Shown here one piece after another: positions 15,911-24,492 of a DNA stretch of 40,319 nt (positions are counted from its first letter, which is position 1; the number at the start of each line of letters is the position of its first letter). A program made the position numbers and the translations under genes. The stretch comes from Spirochaetaceae bacterium (lineage in GTDB: Bacteria > Spirochaetota > Spirochaetia > SZUA-6 > Bin103). Under the pieces are notes generated by a model, which was not told the origin of the DNA, did no database searches, and was given only the letters and a program-made list of their open reading frames with translations. The stretch spans positions 1 to 40,319 of the forward strand of contig JAPPKD010000245.1 of NCBI GenBank assembly GCA_028820215.1, in the 5' to 3' direction.

Positions 15911-16929
15911 GTCGTCAGTTCGATGGTGCGCCCCTCGGCGGCCGAGCGGTAGGCGGCGTGGATGATGCGCAGCGCGGCCAGCCCGTCGCGCGCGGTGACC
16001 GGCGGCTCCGCCTCGCCCATGCACGCCGCAAGCGCGGATCTCACCCAGGGCGTGTAGCCGCCGCCCCGGCCTCCGTAGCTCACCACGCGGGTGGGCTGGC
16101 CGGTGGCGGTCCATTCGAGCCGTCCCTGCTCGGCGACGTTGATGCGCAGCCAGCCGGCGTCGCCGTACACGGTGATGGTGGCGTGTCCCGCCTTCTGCTC
16201 CATCAGGTAGCCGGAGAACAGCGAGCCGTGCGCGCCGCCGGCGAAGCGGAAGTTGACCAGGGCCAGGTCCTCCACGTCGATCGGCTGGCCTCCGACCACA
16301 GGCGCCATCGCCTGCACCGCCTCGATCTCCCCGCCGGTCAGCCAGCGGATCAGGTCCAGGGCGTGGATGCCGAGCCAGGTGAGGTGGCCGCCGCCGGCCA
16401 GCGCCTTGCGGAAGGTCCAGTCGTCGGTGGCCACCTTGCCCGGGATGCGCGACTGGTCGCTCACCTGCGACGCCTGCACCGCGTAGAGCGATCCGATGCC
16501 GCCCTCGGCGATGATCCGCTGCGCGTCGACCTTCACGGGGTCGCGGCGCTGCGCGAACGCCATCATCAGGTACACACCACGCCGCTCGGCGACCTCTACC
16601 AGGCGCTCGAACTGGTCGGGATGCACGCAGGAGGGCTTCTCCGCCATCACGTGCACGCCCGCCTCCAGCAGCGGCTCGATCACCGCCGGCGCGTGGGCGC
16701 CGATCATGGTCACGATCGCCATGTCCGGGGTGCCGTGGCGGAGCAGCGCGTCCACCGAGGTCTCGGCGGCCTGCACCTTGGCCCCGCAGGCGCGCCGGGA
16801 CTCCTCCAGCGTCGTGCCGGCGGGTTCCATCAGCAGCGCCCGGTCGATGGCGGCGATGCTGTCGATCGCCTCGCGATACGGCGCCTGGTGCGCGGCGCCC
16901 TCCTCGGTCACGAACGCGACGGTTGCCAT
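15907..16929 (-). CDS. Gfo/Idh/MocA-family oxidoreductase
   Basis: A 340-residue NAD(P)-dependent sugar/inositol-type dehydrogenase. AEKPSC (about 98-103) is the conserved EKP catalytic-lysine motif. GGGHLTWLGIHALDLIRWLTGG (around 192-213) carries the G-G-x-L-x-x-x-G-x-H-x-x-D pattern of the C-terminal domain, with the active-site His. The N-terminal Rossmann strand VAFVTEEGAA lacks the usual GxGxxG, so nucleotide binding is atypical or the protein belongs to a divergent subfamily. ATG 16929 follows AAGGAG by about 12 bases. A much longer in-frame opening upstream would run antisense through the permease and is rejected. It is coupled to the downstream dioxygenase and divergent from the importer. 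Confidence 0.85.
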   Translation of the reverse strand: MATVAFVTEEGAAHQAPYREAIDSIAAIDRALLMEPAGTTLEESRRACGAKVQAAETSVDALLRHGTPDMAIVTMIGAHAPAVIEPLLEAGVHVMAEKPSCVHPDQFERLVEVAERRGVYLMMAFAQRRDPVKVDAQRIIAEGGIGSLYAVQASQVSDQSRIPGKVATDDWTFRKALAGGGHLTWLGIHALDLIRWLTGGEIEAVQAMAPVVGGQPIDVEDLALVNFRFAGGAHGSLFSGYLMEQKAGHATITVYGDAGWLRINVAEQGRLEWTATGQPTRVVSYGGRGGGYTPWVRSALAACMGEAEPPVTARDGLAALRIIHAAYRSAAEGRTIELTT

Positions 16930-16956
16930 GTCTCTGCCGTTCTCCTTGCGATGCGG

Positions 16957-16963
16957 TACTATA
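16957..16963. promoter_or_regulatory. Candidate bidirectional promoter with overlapping -10 elements
   Basis: The 45 bases between the divergent starts at 16929 and 16975 contain TACTATA. Read on + this gives TACTAT (16957-16962) for the permease operon. Read on - it gives TATAGT (16958-16963) for the oxidoreductase operon. Starts at the expected distance would leave ~5 bases of leader on + and ~22 bases, containing AAGGAG, on -. Confidence 0.45.
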
Positions 16964-16974
16964 GCCGGGCGTTC

Positions 16975-17961
16975 ATGCTGAAGTTCATCGTCCGGCGGGT
17001 GCTTCTCATGATCCCCACGCTGATCGCCGTGTCGATCCTGTCGTTCCTGATTATCCAGGCGCCGGCCGGCGACTTCGTCGACACCTACGTGGCGGGTCTT
17101 CGGCAGTTCGGGCAGATCGTCGAGCAGGGACAGATCGACGCCCTGCGCGAACGCTACGGGCTGAACCAGCCGGTGTACGTCCAGTACTGGAAGTGGGTGT
17201 CCAATCTGGCCCGCGGCGACCTGGGACGATCGTTCGCGTGGAACCAGTCGGTGAAGACCCTGCTGTACGAGCGGCTGCCCTGGACGATCCTGATCGCCTT
17301 CAGCTCGCTGCTGGTCGTCTACCTCATCGCCATTCCGATCGGCAACACGTCGGCAATCAACCAGTATTCCGTGCGGGACTACGTGTTCACGAGCGTCGGC
17401 TTCATCGGCCTGGCGGTCCCCAATTTCCTGTTCGCCCTGATCTTCCTGTGGCTGTTCTTCCTGTGGACGGGGAAGGCCGCGGTGGGCCTGTTCTCCAAGG
17501 AATATCTCACCGCTTCGTGGAGCATGGGAAAATTCGTCGATCTGCTCTCGCACCTGTGGATCCCGGCCCTGATCGTCGGCACCGCCGGGACCGCCAGCCT
17601 GATCCGCATCATGCGCGCCAACATGCTCGACGAGCTGCACCGGCCGTACGTGATGGTGGCGCGCGCCAAGGGGCTGACCGAGCGACGCCTGCTCTACAAG
17701 TACCCGTTTCGCGCCGCGCTCAACCCGGTGGTCAGCACCATCGGCTACACCCTGCCGGAGATGGTCAACGGCGCGCTCTTGACCTCGATCGTGCTGGGCC
17801 TGCCGACGATCGCGCCGGTGCTGCTGTCGGCGCTGCTTACCCAGGACATGTTCCTGGCGGGCAGCATCATCTTCGTGCTCAGCGTCCTGACGGTGATCGG
17901 CACACTGTTGTCCGATGTCCTCCTGGCGTGGCTCGATCCACGCATCCGCGAGGCGGTCTGA
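16975..17961 (+). CDS. Opp/Dpp-type ABC transporter permease (DppB-like)
   Basis: A 328-residue inner-membrane permease. It starts with the typical MLKFIVRRVLLMIPTLIAVS first membrane segment, has a ~70-residue periplasmic loop containing RYGLNQPVYVQYW and RGDLGRSFAWNQ, then about five further segments. The cytoplasmic EAA-like loop is ASLIRIMRANMLDELHRPYV..ARAKGLTERRLLYKY, the coupling helix that meets the ATPases. ATG 16975 has no Shine-Dalgarno; the TACTAT at 16957 suggests a very short leader. It is first in a five-gene importer operon with the second permease two bases downstream. The substrate could be peptides or oligosaccharides; neighbours favour sugar-derived compounds. Confidence 0.92.
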   Translation: MLKFIVRRVLLMIPTLIAVSILSFLIIQAPAGDFVDTYVAGLRQFGQIVEQGQIDALRERYGLNQPVYVQYWKWVSNLARGDLGRSFAWNQSVKTLLYERLPWTILIAFSSLLVVYLIAIPIGNTSAINQYSVRDYVFTSVGFIGLAVPNFLFALIFLWLFFLWTGKAAVGLFSKEYLTASWSMGKFVDLLSHLWIPALIVGTAGTASLIRIMRANMLDELHRPYVMVARAKGLTERRLLYKYPFRAALNPVVSTIGYTLPEMVNGALLTSIVLGLPTIAPVLLSALLTQDMFLAGSIIFVLSVLTVIGTLLSDVLLAWLDPRIREAV

Positions 17962-17962
17962 G

Positions 17963-19093
17963 GTGGCGCAACCGGCGGTCCCGGCCGCGACGGCTGCACC
18001 TTCCGAAGAGCGGCTGTTCGTCGCTTCGCAGTGGCAGCTCATCCGCTGGAAGTTCCTGCGGCACCGGGTGGCCGTGGCCGCCCTGGGCGTGCTGGGTCTC
18101 TTCTATGTCGGCGCGTTCTTCGCCGAGTTCATCGCCCCCTACGACGGCCGGCTGTACGACCAGAACCGCGTGCTGCAACCGCCGCAGCGCCTTCGGTTCG
18201 TTGACGTGGACGGGCGGTTTCACCTGCGCCCGTTCGTGTACGGCCTCGCGCAGACGATCAACGAGGTCACCTACGCCAAGGAGTACGCGATCGACCCGGA
18301 ACAGCGCCACCCGCTGGCGCTGTTCGTGCGCGGCGACCCGTACGAGTTCTGGGGGTTGTTCGAGACCGACGTGCACCTGTTCGGCTTCGCCGGCGGGCGC
18401 GGCTACCTGTTCGGCGCGGACGCGCTCGGCCGCGACCTGCTTTCACGGATCATCTACGGCAGCCGCATCTCGCTGACCGTGGGACTGCTCGGGATCGCGC
18501 TGAGCTTCGTGCTGGGCATCGTGCTGGGTGGCGTCTCCGGCTACCTGGGCGGCGCGCCCGACGTGATCATCCAGCGGCTGATCGAGTTTCTGCGCTCGAT
18601 TCCGACCCTGCCGCTGTGGATGGGCCTGAGCGCGGCGCTTCCTCCCCACTGGAGCGTGACCAAGGTCTACTTCGCGATCGTGGTCATCCTGTCGTTCGTC
18701 GGCTGGACGTCCCTGGCGCGGGTCGTGCGCGGCAAGTTCCTGTCGGTGCGCGAGGAGGAGTTCGTGGTGGCGGCGCAGATCCACGTGGCGGGCCGCGGCT
18801 ACATCATCATGCGCCACCTGCTGCCGTCGCTGTACAGCTACATCATCGCCTCACTCACCCTGTCGGTTCCCGGCATGATCCTGGGCGAGACCGCGCTCAG
18901 CTTCATCGGCCTGGGGCTGCAGACGCCGGCCATAAGCTGGGGGGTGCTGCTGAAGGATGCGCAGGCCATCCGGGTCCTGGCCGACGCGCCCTGGCTGCTG
19001 ATCCCGGCGCTGTTCGTGATCGTCTCCATCCTTGCTTTCAACTTCCTGGGCGACGGCATGCGCGACGCCGCCGACCCCTACGCCAACGTCTGA
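17963..19093 (+). CDS. Opp/Dpp-type ABC transporter permease (DppC-like) with long external loop
   Basis: A 376-residue permease partner. The N-terminus has SQWQLIRWKFLRHRVAVAAL then the first membrane segment. The GADALGRDLLSRIIYGSRISL motif is the hallmark of DppC/OppC proteins. Between segment 1 and that motif lies ~95 residues (about 54-150) containing RLYDQNRV and RFVDVDGRFHLRPF, longer than in standard DppC (~300 residues total) and probably an external loop facing the binding protein. The EAA-like loop reads KFLSVREEEFVVAAQIHVAG. The GTG start at 17963 follows the upstream stop by one base. The stop overlaps the ATPase start (TGATG). Confidence 0.9.
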   Translation: MAQPAVPAATAAPSEERLFVASQWQLIRWKFLRHRVAVAALGVLGLFYVGAFFAEFIAPYDGRLYDQNRVLQPPQRLRFVDVDGRFHLRPFVYGLAQTINEVTYAKEYAIDPEQRHPLALFVRGDPYEFWGLFETDVHLFGFAGGRGYLFGADALGRDLLSRIIYGSRISLTVGLLGIALSFVLGIVLGGVSGYLGGAPDVIIQRLIEFLRSIPTLPLWMGLSAALPPHWSVTKVYFAIVVILSFVGWTSLARVVRGKFLSVREEEFVVAAQIHVAGRGYIIMRHLLPSLYSYIIASLTLSVPGMILGETALSFIGLGLQTPAISWGVLLKDAQAIRVLADAPWLLIPALFVIVSILAFNFLGDGMRDAADPYANV

Positions 19094-20145
19094 TGTCCGA
19101 CCTCACCGCCGGCCCGGACGCCGTCCTGCTCAGCGTGCGCGGGCTCAGGACGCACTTCTTCTCGCGGCAGGGCACGGTCAAGGCCGTGGACGGGCTGAGC
19201 TTCGACCTGGCTCCGGGGGAGACCCTGGGCATCGCCGGCGAGAGCGGTTGCGGCAAGAGCGTCACCACCCAGTCGATCCTGCGCATCGTGCCCAAGAACG
19301 GCGCGATCGTGGACGGCAGCATCGTGTTCGACTCGCCCAGCCAGGGCCGGGTCGACCTGGTGACCCTGGATCCCCAGGGCAGCGCCATACGCGAGATCCG
19401 CGGCGCCGAGATCGCGATGGTGTTCCAGGAGCCGATGACCTCGTTCTCGGCCATGCACACCGTCGGCAACCAGATCATGGAAGCGATCATGCTGCACCAG
19501 CAGGTCACCAAGCGGCAGGCGCGCGCCGAGGCGATCGACATGCTGGACCGGGTGGGCATGCCGCAACCGGCAGCGACCATCGACTCCTACTCGTTCAATC
19601 TCTCCGGCGGCATGCGCCAGCGCGCCATGATCGCCATGGCGCTGTCGTGCCGGCCGCGGCTGCTGATCGCCGACGAGCCGACCACGGCCGTGGACGTGAC
19701 GATCCAGGCGCAGGTGCTGGACCTGATCAAGGACCTGCAGCAGGAACTGGGGATGGCGCTGATCATCATCACCCACGACCTTGCGGTGATCGCCGAGCTG
19801 GCCGACACGGTGCTGATCATGTACCTGGGCCAGGAGGTGGAGTCCGCCCCCGTGGACGACATCTTCTACCAGCCCCGGCACCCGTACACGCGCGGCCTGC
19901 TCGGCTCGGTGCCGAAGCTCGGCGAGGGGGCGGCGCAGAAGATCACGCCGATCCGGGGGTCGGTGCCCACGCACGTCGAACGCGTGCACGGCTGCCTGTT
20001 CCATCCGCGCTGTCCGGACTGCATGCCCGGCGTGTGCGACGGCGATGCGCCTCCCTTGCTGGAGGTCGGGGCCGGACACTCGGCGGCGTGCTACCTGTAT
20101 GGTGGAGCGGACGACGCGGCGGGCACCGCCGGAGGCGGAGCTTGA
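19093..20145 (+). CDS. Opp/Dpp-type ABC transporter ATPase (DppD-like)
   Basis: A 350-residue ATPase. Walker A GESGCGKS is at 49-56, the Q-loop in [10 protein letters not shown], the signature LSGGMRQR, Walker [10 protein letters not shown] and the switch His in IITHDLAV. The oligopeptide-transporter C-terminal region is present (HPYTRGLL, then four closely spaced cysteines in [18 protein letters not shown]), a conserved region of this family. It shares one base with each neighbour (TGATG at both ends), so the two ATPases and the permeases are made together. It pairs with the next gene as a heterodimer. Confidence 0.93.
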   Translation: MSDLTAGPDAVLLSVRGLRTHFFSRQGTVKAVDGLSFDLAPGETLGIAGESGCGKSVTTQSILRIVPKNGAIVDGSIVFDSPSQGRVDLVTLDPQGSAIREIRGAEIAMVFQEPMTSFSAMHTVGNQIMEAIMLHQQVTKRQARAEAIDMLDRVGMPQPAATIDSYSFNLSGGMRQRAMIAMALSCRPRLLIADEPTTAVDVTIQAQVLDLIKDLQQELGMALIIITHDLAVIAELADTVLIMYLGQEVESAPVDDIFYQPRHPYTRGLLGSVPKLGEGAAQKITPIRGSVPTHVERVHGCLFHPRCPDCMPGVCDGDAPPLLEVGAGHSAACYLYGGADDAAGTAGGGA

Positions 20146-21176
20146 TGGGCGACCGGCAGCCGTTGTTGGAGGTCCGGAACCTCGTCAAGCACTTCCAGCG
20201 CACCCGCGGGCTCCGCCGGCAGGTGACCGGCGTCGTCAAGGCGGTCGACGACGTGAGCTTCACCGTGCACGCCGGAGAGACGCTGGCGCTGGTGGGTGAG
20301 AGCGGGTGCGGAAAGACGACCACCGGGCGCTGCATCCAGCGGGCGGTGGAGCCCACCTCCGGCCAGGTGCTCTTCCATCCGGACGGCGGCGATGCCGCGG
20401 TCAACGTTCCCGAGCTGGGCCGGAGCGAGCTCAAGGAGGTCATGACCCAGATGGGCATGATCTTTCAGGATCCCTATTCCTCGCTCAATCCGCGCATGAC
20501 CATCGCGCAGACGATCGCCGAGCCGTTCGTCATCCACGGGACGCTTGGCAGCCGGCGCGAGATGGAGGAGCGCGTGGCCGAGCTGCTGCGCATGGTGCGC
20601 CTAGACCCGGTCTACATGACGCGCTATCCGCACGCGTTCTCGGGCGGGCAGCGCCAGCGCATCGCGATCGCCCGCGCCCTGGCGCTGATGCCGAAGTTCA
20701 TCGTCGCCGACGAGCCGGTGTCCGCCCTGGACGTGTCGGTGCAGGCGCAGATCCTGGAGTTGCTGCAGGACCTGCAGCAGGACCACCACTTCGCCTACCT
20801 GTTCATCGCCCACAACCTGGCGGTGGTCGAGTATTTCAGCGAGCGGATCGCGGTCATGTACGTGGGCAAGATCGTCGAGCTGACCAGCACGCGCCGGCTG
20901 TTCGCCATGCCCAGGCACCCCTACACGGAGGCGCTCTTCTCGGCGGTGCCGAAGCCCGATCCCCGCTCCCGAGGCAAGCGCATCCTGCTCGGCGGCGACA
21001 TCGCCGACCCCGCGAATCCGCCGTCGGGCTGCTACTTCCATCCGCGCTGCCGCTTCGCGCAGCCGATCTGCCGGGAGCAGGAGCCGCCGCTGGTGGAGGT
21101 CGGAGCGGACTCAGGCGATCCTCATCTGGCCGCCTGCCACTTCGCCAGGGAGCTCGAGCTGGCCGGCGTGGTTTGA
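20145..21176 (+). CDS. Opp/Dpp-type ABC transporter ATPase (DppF-like)
   Basis: A 343-residue ATPase, second half of the motor. Walker A GESGCGKT (about 52-59), Q-loop MIFQDPYSSLNPRM, signature FSGGQRQR, Walker B FIVADEPVSALDVS and switch region FIAHNLAVV are all standard. SSLNPRM after the Q-loop is the typical DppF/OppF variant. The C-terminal HPYTEALFSAVP and CYFHPRCRFAQPIC segments match the oligopeptide subfamily. It starts in the TGATG overlap with the upstream ATPase. Its stop is 102 bases before the binding protein, the largest gap in the operon. Confidence 0.93.
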   Translation: MGDRQPLLEVRNLVKHFQRTRGLRRQVTGVVKAVDDVSFTVHAGETLALVGESGCGKTTTGRCIQRAVEPTSGQVLFHPDGGDAAVNVPELGRSELKEVMTQMGMIFQDPYSSLNPRMTIAQTIAEPFVIHGTLGSRREMEERVAELLRMVRLDPVYMTRYPHAFSGGQRQRIAIARALALMPKFIVADEPVSALDVSVQAQILELLQDLQQDHHFAYLFIAHNLAVVEYFSERIAVMYVGKIVELTSTRRLFAMPRHPYTEALFSAVPKPDPRSRGKRILLGGDIADPANPPSGCYFHPRCRFAQPICREQEPPLVEVGADSGDPHLAACHFARELELAGVV

Positions 21177-21278
21177 CACCGTGCCGGCAGCCTCCCCACG
21201 ATATCGCAACGAACGGGGCAGTCGGCTCGCGCGACCGTTCGTGGCCCTCATGCTCCGCATTCATCCAAGGAGAAGAGT

Positions 21279-23210
21279 ATGAGGAACGTGACTGCCCTCG
21301 CCCTGGCGCTGGTCCTGGTTGCGGCCGCCGACCAGGCCACCGGCCAGACGGAAGCAGGGGCCGCGCCCGTGCGCAGCGGCCAATACGGGGAGGCGCCGAT
21401 GCTGGCCGCCCTGGTTGCCTCAGGAGAGTTGCCACCCGTCGAGGAGCGCCTGCCCGAGACGCCGCGCGTGCTGGAGGTCGCCGAGATCGGCACCTACGGC
21501 GGGGCGCTGCAGCAGGTCCGCAACCTGGATGCGTCCGACTGGCTGGCCTGGGTCATGACCAAGGAGCCGCTGACGATCATCTCTCCCGATCTGCTCAGCA
21601 CGCTGCCGAACGTCGCCCGCGAGTTCGAGGTGTCCCAGGACGGCACCACCATCACCTTCACGCTGCGCCCCGGCATGCGCTGGAGCGACGGCGCGCCGTT
21701 CGGCGTCGACGACCTCCTGTTCTGGTACGAGGACCTGATCAGCAACAAGGAGCTGACTCCGGAGCCGATCAGCTACTTCACCCGCAACAACGAGCTGCTG
21801 GTCGTCAGCAAGGTGGACGACAACACGGTGACGTTCACGTTCAGCCTGCCCAACAGCCCGTTCGTGAACATGATCGGGACGTGGTGGATGTACTTCGTGC
21901 CGCAGTACTCGCCGAAGCACTACATGAGCCAGTTCCACCCCACCTATACCGACCGCGAGAAGCTGGACGACCTGGTGAAGTCGGAGGGGTTCTCGAGCTG
22001 GCCCGAGCTCTATCACAGCAAGGACTGCGTCGGTCACCCGTCACAGGGCGTCAGCGACCCGGCCTGTCCCACGCTGGCTCCCTGGCTGTTCCAGGATCCC
22101 AAGACCGCGCCGGTGCAGACCGCGGTGCGCAACCCGTACTACTTCAAGATCGATCCCGAGGGCAATCAGCTTCCCTACATCGACCGCGTCGAGCGTCCGC
22201 TGATCTCCGACACGGAGGCGTGGCTGCTCAAGGTGGTCGCGGGCGAGGAGGACGTCGTCCTGGGCTCGTTCCTGGATCCCGGCAAGAACTTCACCTTCCT
22301 GAAGCAGAACGAATCGCGCGGCGGCTACAAGGTCAAGACCTTCACCTGGTGGCGCAACCACTCCACGCTGTACTTCAACCACACCACGGCTGACGAGGTG
22401 AAATCCGCGCTCTACGCCAACAAGGACTTCCGAGTGGCGTTGTCGCACGCGATCAACCGGGACGAGATCAACGGCCTGCTGTTCGGCGGGCGGTATACCC
22501 CCAGTCAGCTCTCCCCGAACGCCGGTCCGCCCTTCCACGGCGAGCGCGACATGTTCAAGCAGTTCATCGAATACGACCCGGACAAGGCCAACGCGATGCT
22601 CGACGAGATCGGCCTGGCGGCCCGCGATCGCGACGGCAACCGCCTCGATCCCAACGGCAACGCGCTGCAGTTCATTCTGTACCACCCGTCGTGGCCGCCC
22701 GAGAATCCCGAGCTCGGCGATCTGATCAGGGGCTACTGGGCCGAGGTCGGCATCAACCTGGCGGTCAAGGCGATGGACGCGGCCGCCTATACCGCGATCA
22801 ACGATGCGGACGAGGCGGACATGCGCCTGCGCGTCGGCTACTACGTCGGCCCGCCGATGGTGCCGATCATGAGCCCGAACCTGTTCGCCACCAACTTCGA
22901 GACCGAGCCCGAGTGGTCGAGCTGGCTCAACACCGCAGGGGCGTCGGGGGTCGAGCCGCCGGACGACGTGAAGCGGCTGCGGGAGATCCAGAACGAGATC
23001 TACGCGGAGCCGGATCCGCAGAAGCAGCTCGCGCTGTACGACGAGGCGTTCACGATCCACACCAACAACCTCTGGCAGTTGGGCATCCTGGAGTGGGACG
23101 CGGAGACGTCGTTCAGCTACATCCAGAACAACCGGCTCGGCAACGTGCCCGAGCCGATGCCGGGCGAGATCATCCCCTCGCAGCGGAGCTCCTGGTTCAT
23201 AAGGGAGTAG
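21279..23210 (+). CDS. ABC transporter substrate-binding protein, family 5 (peptide/oligosaccharide type)
   Basis: A 643-residue extracytoplasmic binding protein. The signal peptide is MRNVTALALALVLVAAADQA, followed by TG-QTEAG; no lipobox Cys is seen, so it appears free in the periplasm. Family-5 features include the FTLRPGMRWSDGAPFGVDDLLFWYEDL segment (about 125-151) and DFRVALSHAINRDEI (about 380-394). Length is above the ~530 of DppA, with extra loops. The ribosome site AAGGAGA is eight bases before ATG 21279, by far the best in the operon, as expected for a protein needed in excess over the membrane parts. The ligand is not readable; neighbouring sugar enzymes suggest an oligosaccharide or glycopeptide. 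Confidence 0.9.
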   Translation: MRNVTALALALVLVAAADQATGQTEAGAAPVRSGQYGEAPMLAALVASGELPPVEERLPETPRVLEVAEIGTYGGALQQVRNLDASDWLAWVMTKEPLTIISPDLLSTLPNVAREFEVSQDGTTITFTLRPGMRWSDGAPFGVDDLLFWYEDLISNKELTPEPISYFTRNNELLVVSKVDDNTVTFTFSLPNSPFVNMIGTWWMYFVPQYSPKHYMSQFHPTYTDREKLDDLVKSEGFSSWPELYHSKDCVGHPSQGVSDPACPTLAPWLFQDPKTAPVQTAVRNPYYFKIDPEGNQLPYIDRVERPLISDTEAWLLKVVAGEEDVVLGSFLDPGKNFTFLKQNESRGGYKVKTFTWWRNHSTLYFNHTTADEVKSALYANKDFRVALSHAINRDEINGLLFGGRYTPSQLSPNAGPPFHGERDMFKQFIEYDPDKANAMLDEIGLAARDRDGNRLDPNGNALQFILYHPSWPPENPELGDLIRGYWAEVGINLAVKAMDAAAYTAINDADEADMRLRVGYYVGPPMVPIMSPNLFATNFETEPEWSSWLNTAGASGVEPPDDVKRLREIQNEIYAEPDPQKQLALYDEAFTIHTNNLWQLGILEWDAETSFSYIQNNRLGNVPEPMPGEIIPSQRSSWFIRE

Positions 23211-23236
23211 AGCCGCTAGGTTGCGGCGCCTCCTTT

Positions 23237-23273
23237 GGCTCGGAGCGCATCGGTTCCCGATGCGATCCGAGCC
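23237..23273. other. Long stem-loop after the binding-protein gene
   Basis: A 17-base stem with one mismatch and a 3-base TTC loop: the arm from 23237 begins GGCTCGGA and the arm ending at 23273 finishes TCCGAGCC. It lies 27 bases past the stop at 23210. No T run follows, so it is more likely an mRNA-stabilising element, or first part of a composite terminator, than a terminator alone. A second hairpin follows at 23288-23308 (CACGGCGC, loop TTTCG, GCGCCGTG). Confidence 0.6.
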
Positions 23274-23319
23274 GGGATGCGGGTTGCCACGGCGCTTTCG
23301 GCGCCGTGTTCGAGACCTC

Positions 23320-23355
23320 AAGGGAGGTTGCCGCACCGGTGGCGCCTCCCTTTTT
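23320..23355 (+). terminator. Rho-independent terminator of the importer operon
   Basis: AAGGGAGG at 23320-23327 pairs with CCTCCCTT at about 23345-23352 and an inner GCCGC/GTGGC stem closes an ACCG loop. The 3' side ends in TTTTT (23351-23355). It is the strongest terminator-like signal in the window, placed between the convergent binding-protein gene and the propeller gene. Confidence 0.75.
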
Positions 23356-23364
23356 CGAGGAGTC

Positions 23365-24483
23365 TCAGGCGGGCCCTTCGTTCCTCCACCAGCGAAGCTC
23401 GTTGCTGCCGCGCTCGGCGCAGGCGGCCACGTCGAGCCGTCCATCGCCGTCCAGGTCGGCCACGATGACCATGTTGGCGTGGGACCAGTTGTCCTTGAGG
23501 ATCTGCATGTCCCAGGGTCCTCCGGGGTCGCCCCGGTGCTTGAAGAGCGCCACGCGCCCGGGTTCTCCCCATGCGGTGGCCACCACCTCGATCTGGCCGT
23601 CGCCGTCGAGGTCCGCGGCCGTCGCCTCGAACGCCCCGGGGAAGTGCTCGGCTATGACGTGCCGGGGCCACGGGCCGGTGCCCGCGCTGCCGTCGTTCTC
23701 GTACCACACGATCTGCTGGGTGCCCGCCGGGGCCTCGCGTCCGGGATGATCGAAGCCGAGGGCCATCACCAAGTCGACGTCCCCGTCGCCGTCCATGTCG
23801 ACGGGGTGACCGTGGATGGGCCTGGGCGCGGTGTCGATGACGTGCTTCGTCCAGCGCGAGTCGGGGGAGATTCCGGGGTTCCGGTACCAGGCTACCTCGC
23901 CGCGCTTCGACGCCGTGCCCACCAGATCGACGAGTCCGTTGCCGTCGACGTCGGCGGCGCATACGGCGCGGGCCTCCGGCGCGTCGTCGTCGATCATGTG
24001 CTTGACCCAGACACCGCCGCGGTTCTCGAACCAGGCGAGCTGATTGCTGATGCGCCATCCGGAGGCGGCCACGTCCAGGTCGCCGTCGCCGTCCAGATCG
24101 GCAATGGCCACGTCGTAGGCGCCGGGGATACCGCCCTCCGTGATGTAGCTGTGGCTCCATGAGTCGGGGTCCCGCGGGTCGCCGTCGAAGCCGAACGACA
24201 GCAGGCAGCCGTTGAGGTTGTCGACGCACACGATCTCCGGCTTCCCGTCGCCGTCGACGTCGGCAACGGCGTGCCGCTCCAGCAGCTCGTTGGTCCGCAG
24301 GTGGACGACGTGCCGGGTGAAGGTGCCGGCGCCGTCGTTCTCGAACCAGTAGAGGCCCCGGTCGGCGTCGGTGGCGACGAGGTCGAGGCTGCCGCTGCCG
24401 GTCAGGTCGGCGGCGGAGAGGGCGAAGGCGTATCTGAACTCCGACGAAACGAGCCGCTCCGTGAATCTGATGAACTCGGCCAC
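23365..24483 (-). CDS. Seven-repeat FG-GAP/VCBS beta-propeller protein, apparently cytosolic
   Basis: A 372-residue protein built almost entirely of integrin-alpha-like repeats with calcium-loop motifs DxDGDGxxD at residues 26-34, 75-83, 129-137, 178-186, 229-237, 291-299 and 343-351. Seven repeats of ~50 residues should close a seven-bladed propeller. Blades also carry WFEN/WYEN motifs. No signal peptide or anchor is visible from the GTG at 24483, unusual since such calcium-loaded propellers are normally exported. A short missing leader cannot be excluded, but the SRPBCC gene ends only nine bases upstream. Function unknown; binding of a glycan or protein is possible. Confidence 0.75.
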   Translation of the reverse strand: MAEFIRFTERLVSSEFRYAFALSAADLTGSGSLDLVATDADRGLYWFENDGAGTFTRHVVHLRTNELLERHAVADVDGDGKPEIVCVDNLNGCLLSFGFDGDPRDPDSWSHSYITEGGIPGAYDVAIADLDGDGDLDVAASGWRISNQLAWFENRGGVWVKHMIDDDAPEARAVCAADVDGNGLVDLVGTASKRGEVAWYRNPGISPDSRWTKHVIDTAPRPIHGHPVDMDGDGDVDLVMALGFDHPGREAPAGTQQIVWYENDGSAGTGPWPRHVIAEHFPGAFEATAADLDGDGQIEVVATAWGEPGRVALFKHRGDPGGPWDMQILKDNWSHANMVIVADLDGDGRLDVAACAERGSNELRWWRNEGPA

Positions 24484-24492
24484 GCGCTTCGC

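Noticed and set aside
16930..18042. A long N-terminal extension of the Gfo/Idh/MocA gene
   Set aside because: It would run antisense through a permease with textbook motifs; the ATG at 16929 with AAGGAG upstream is sufficient.
21173..21205. TTGACA at 21173-21178 as a promoter for the binding-protein gene
   Set aside because: It overlaps the ATPase stop codon and no -10 lies at proper spacing; the nearest candidate (GATATC) is 21 bases away.
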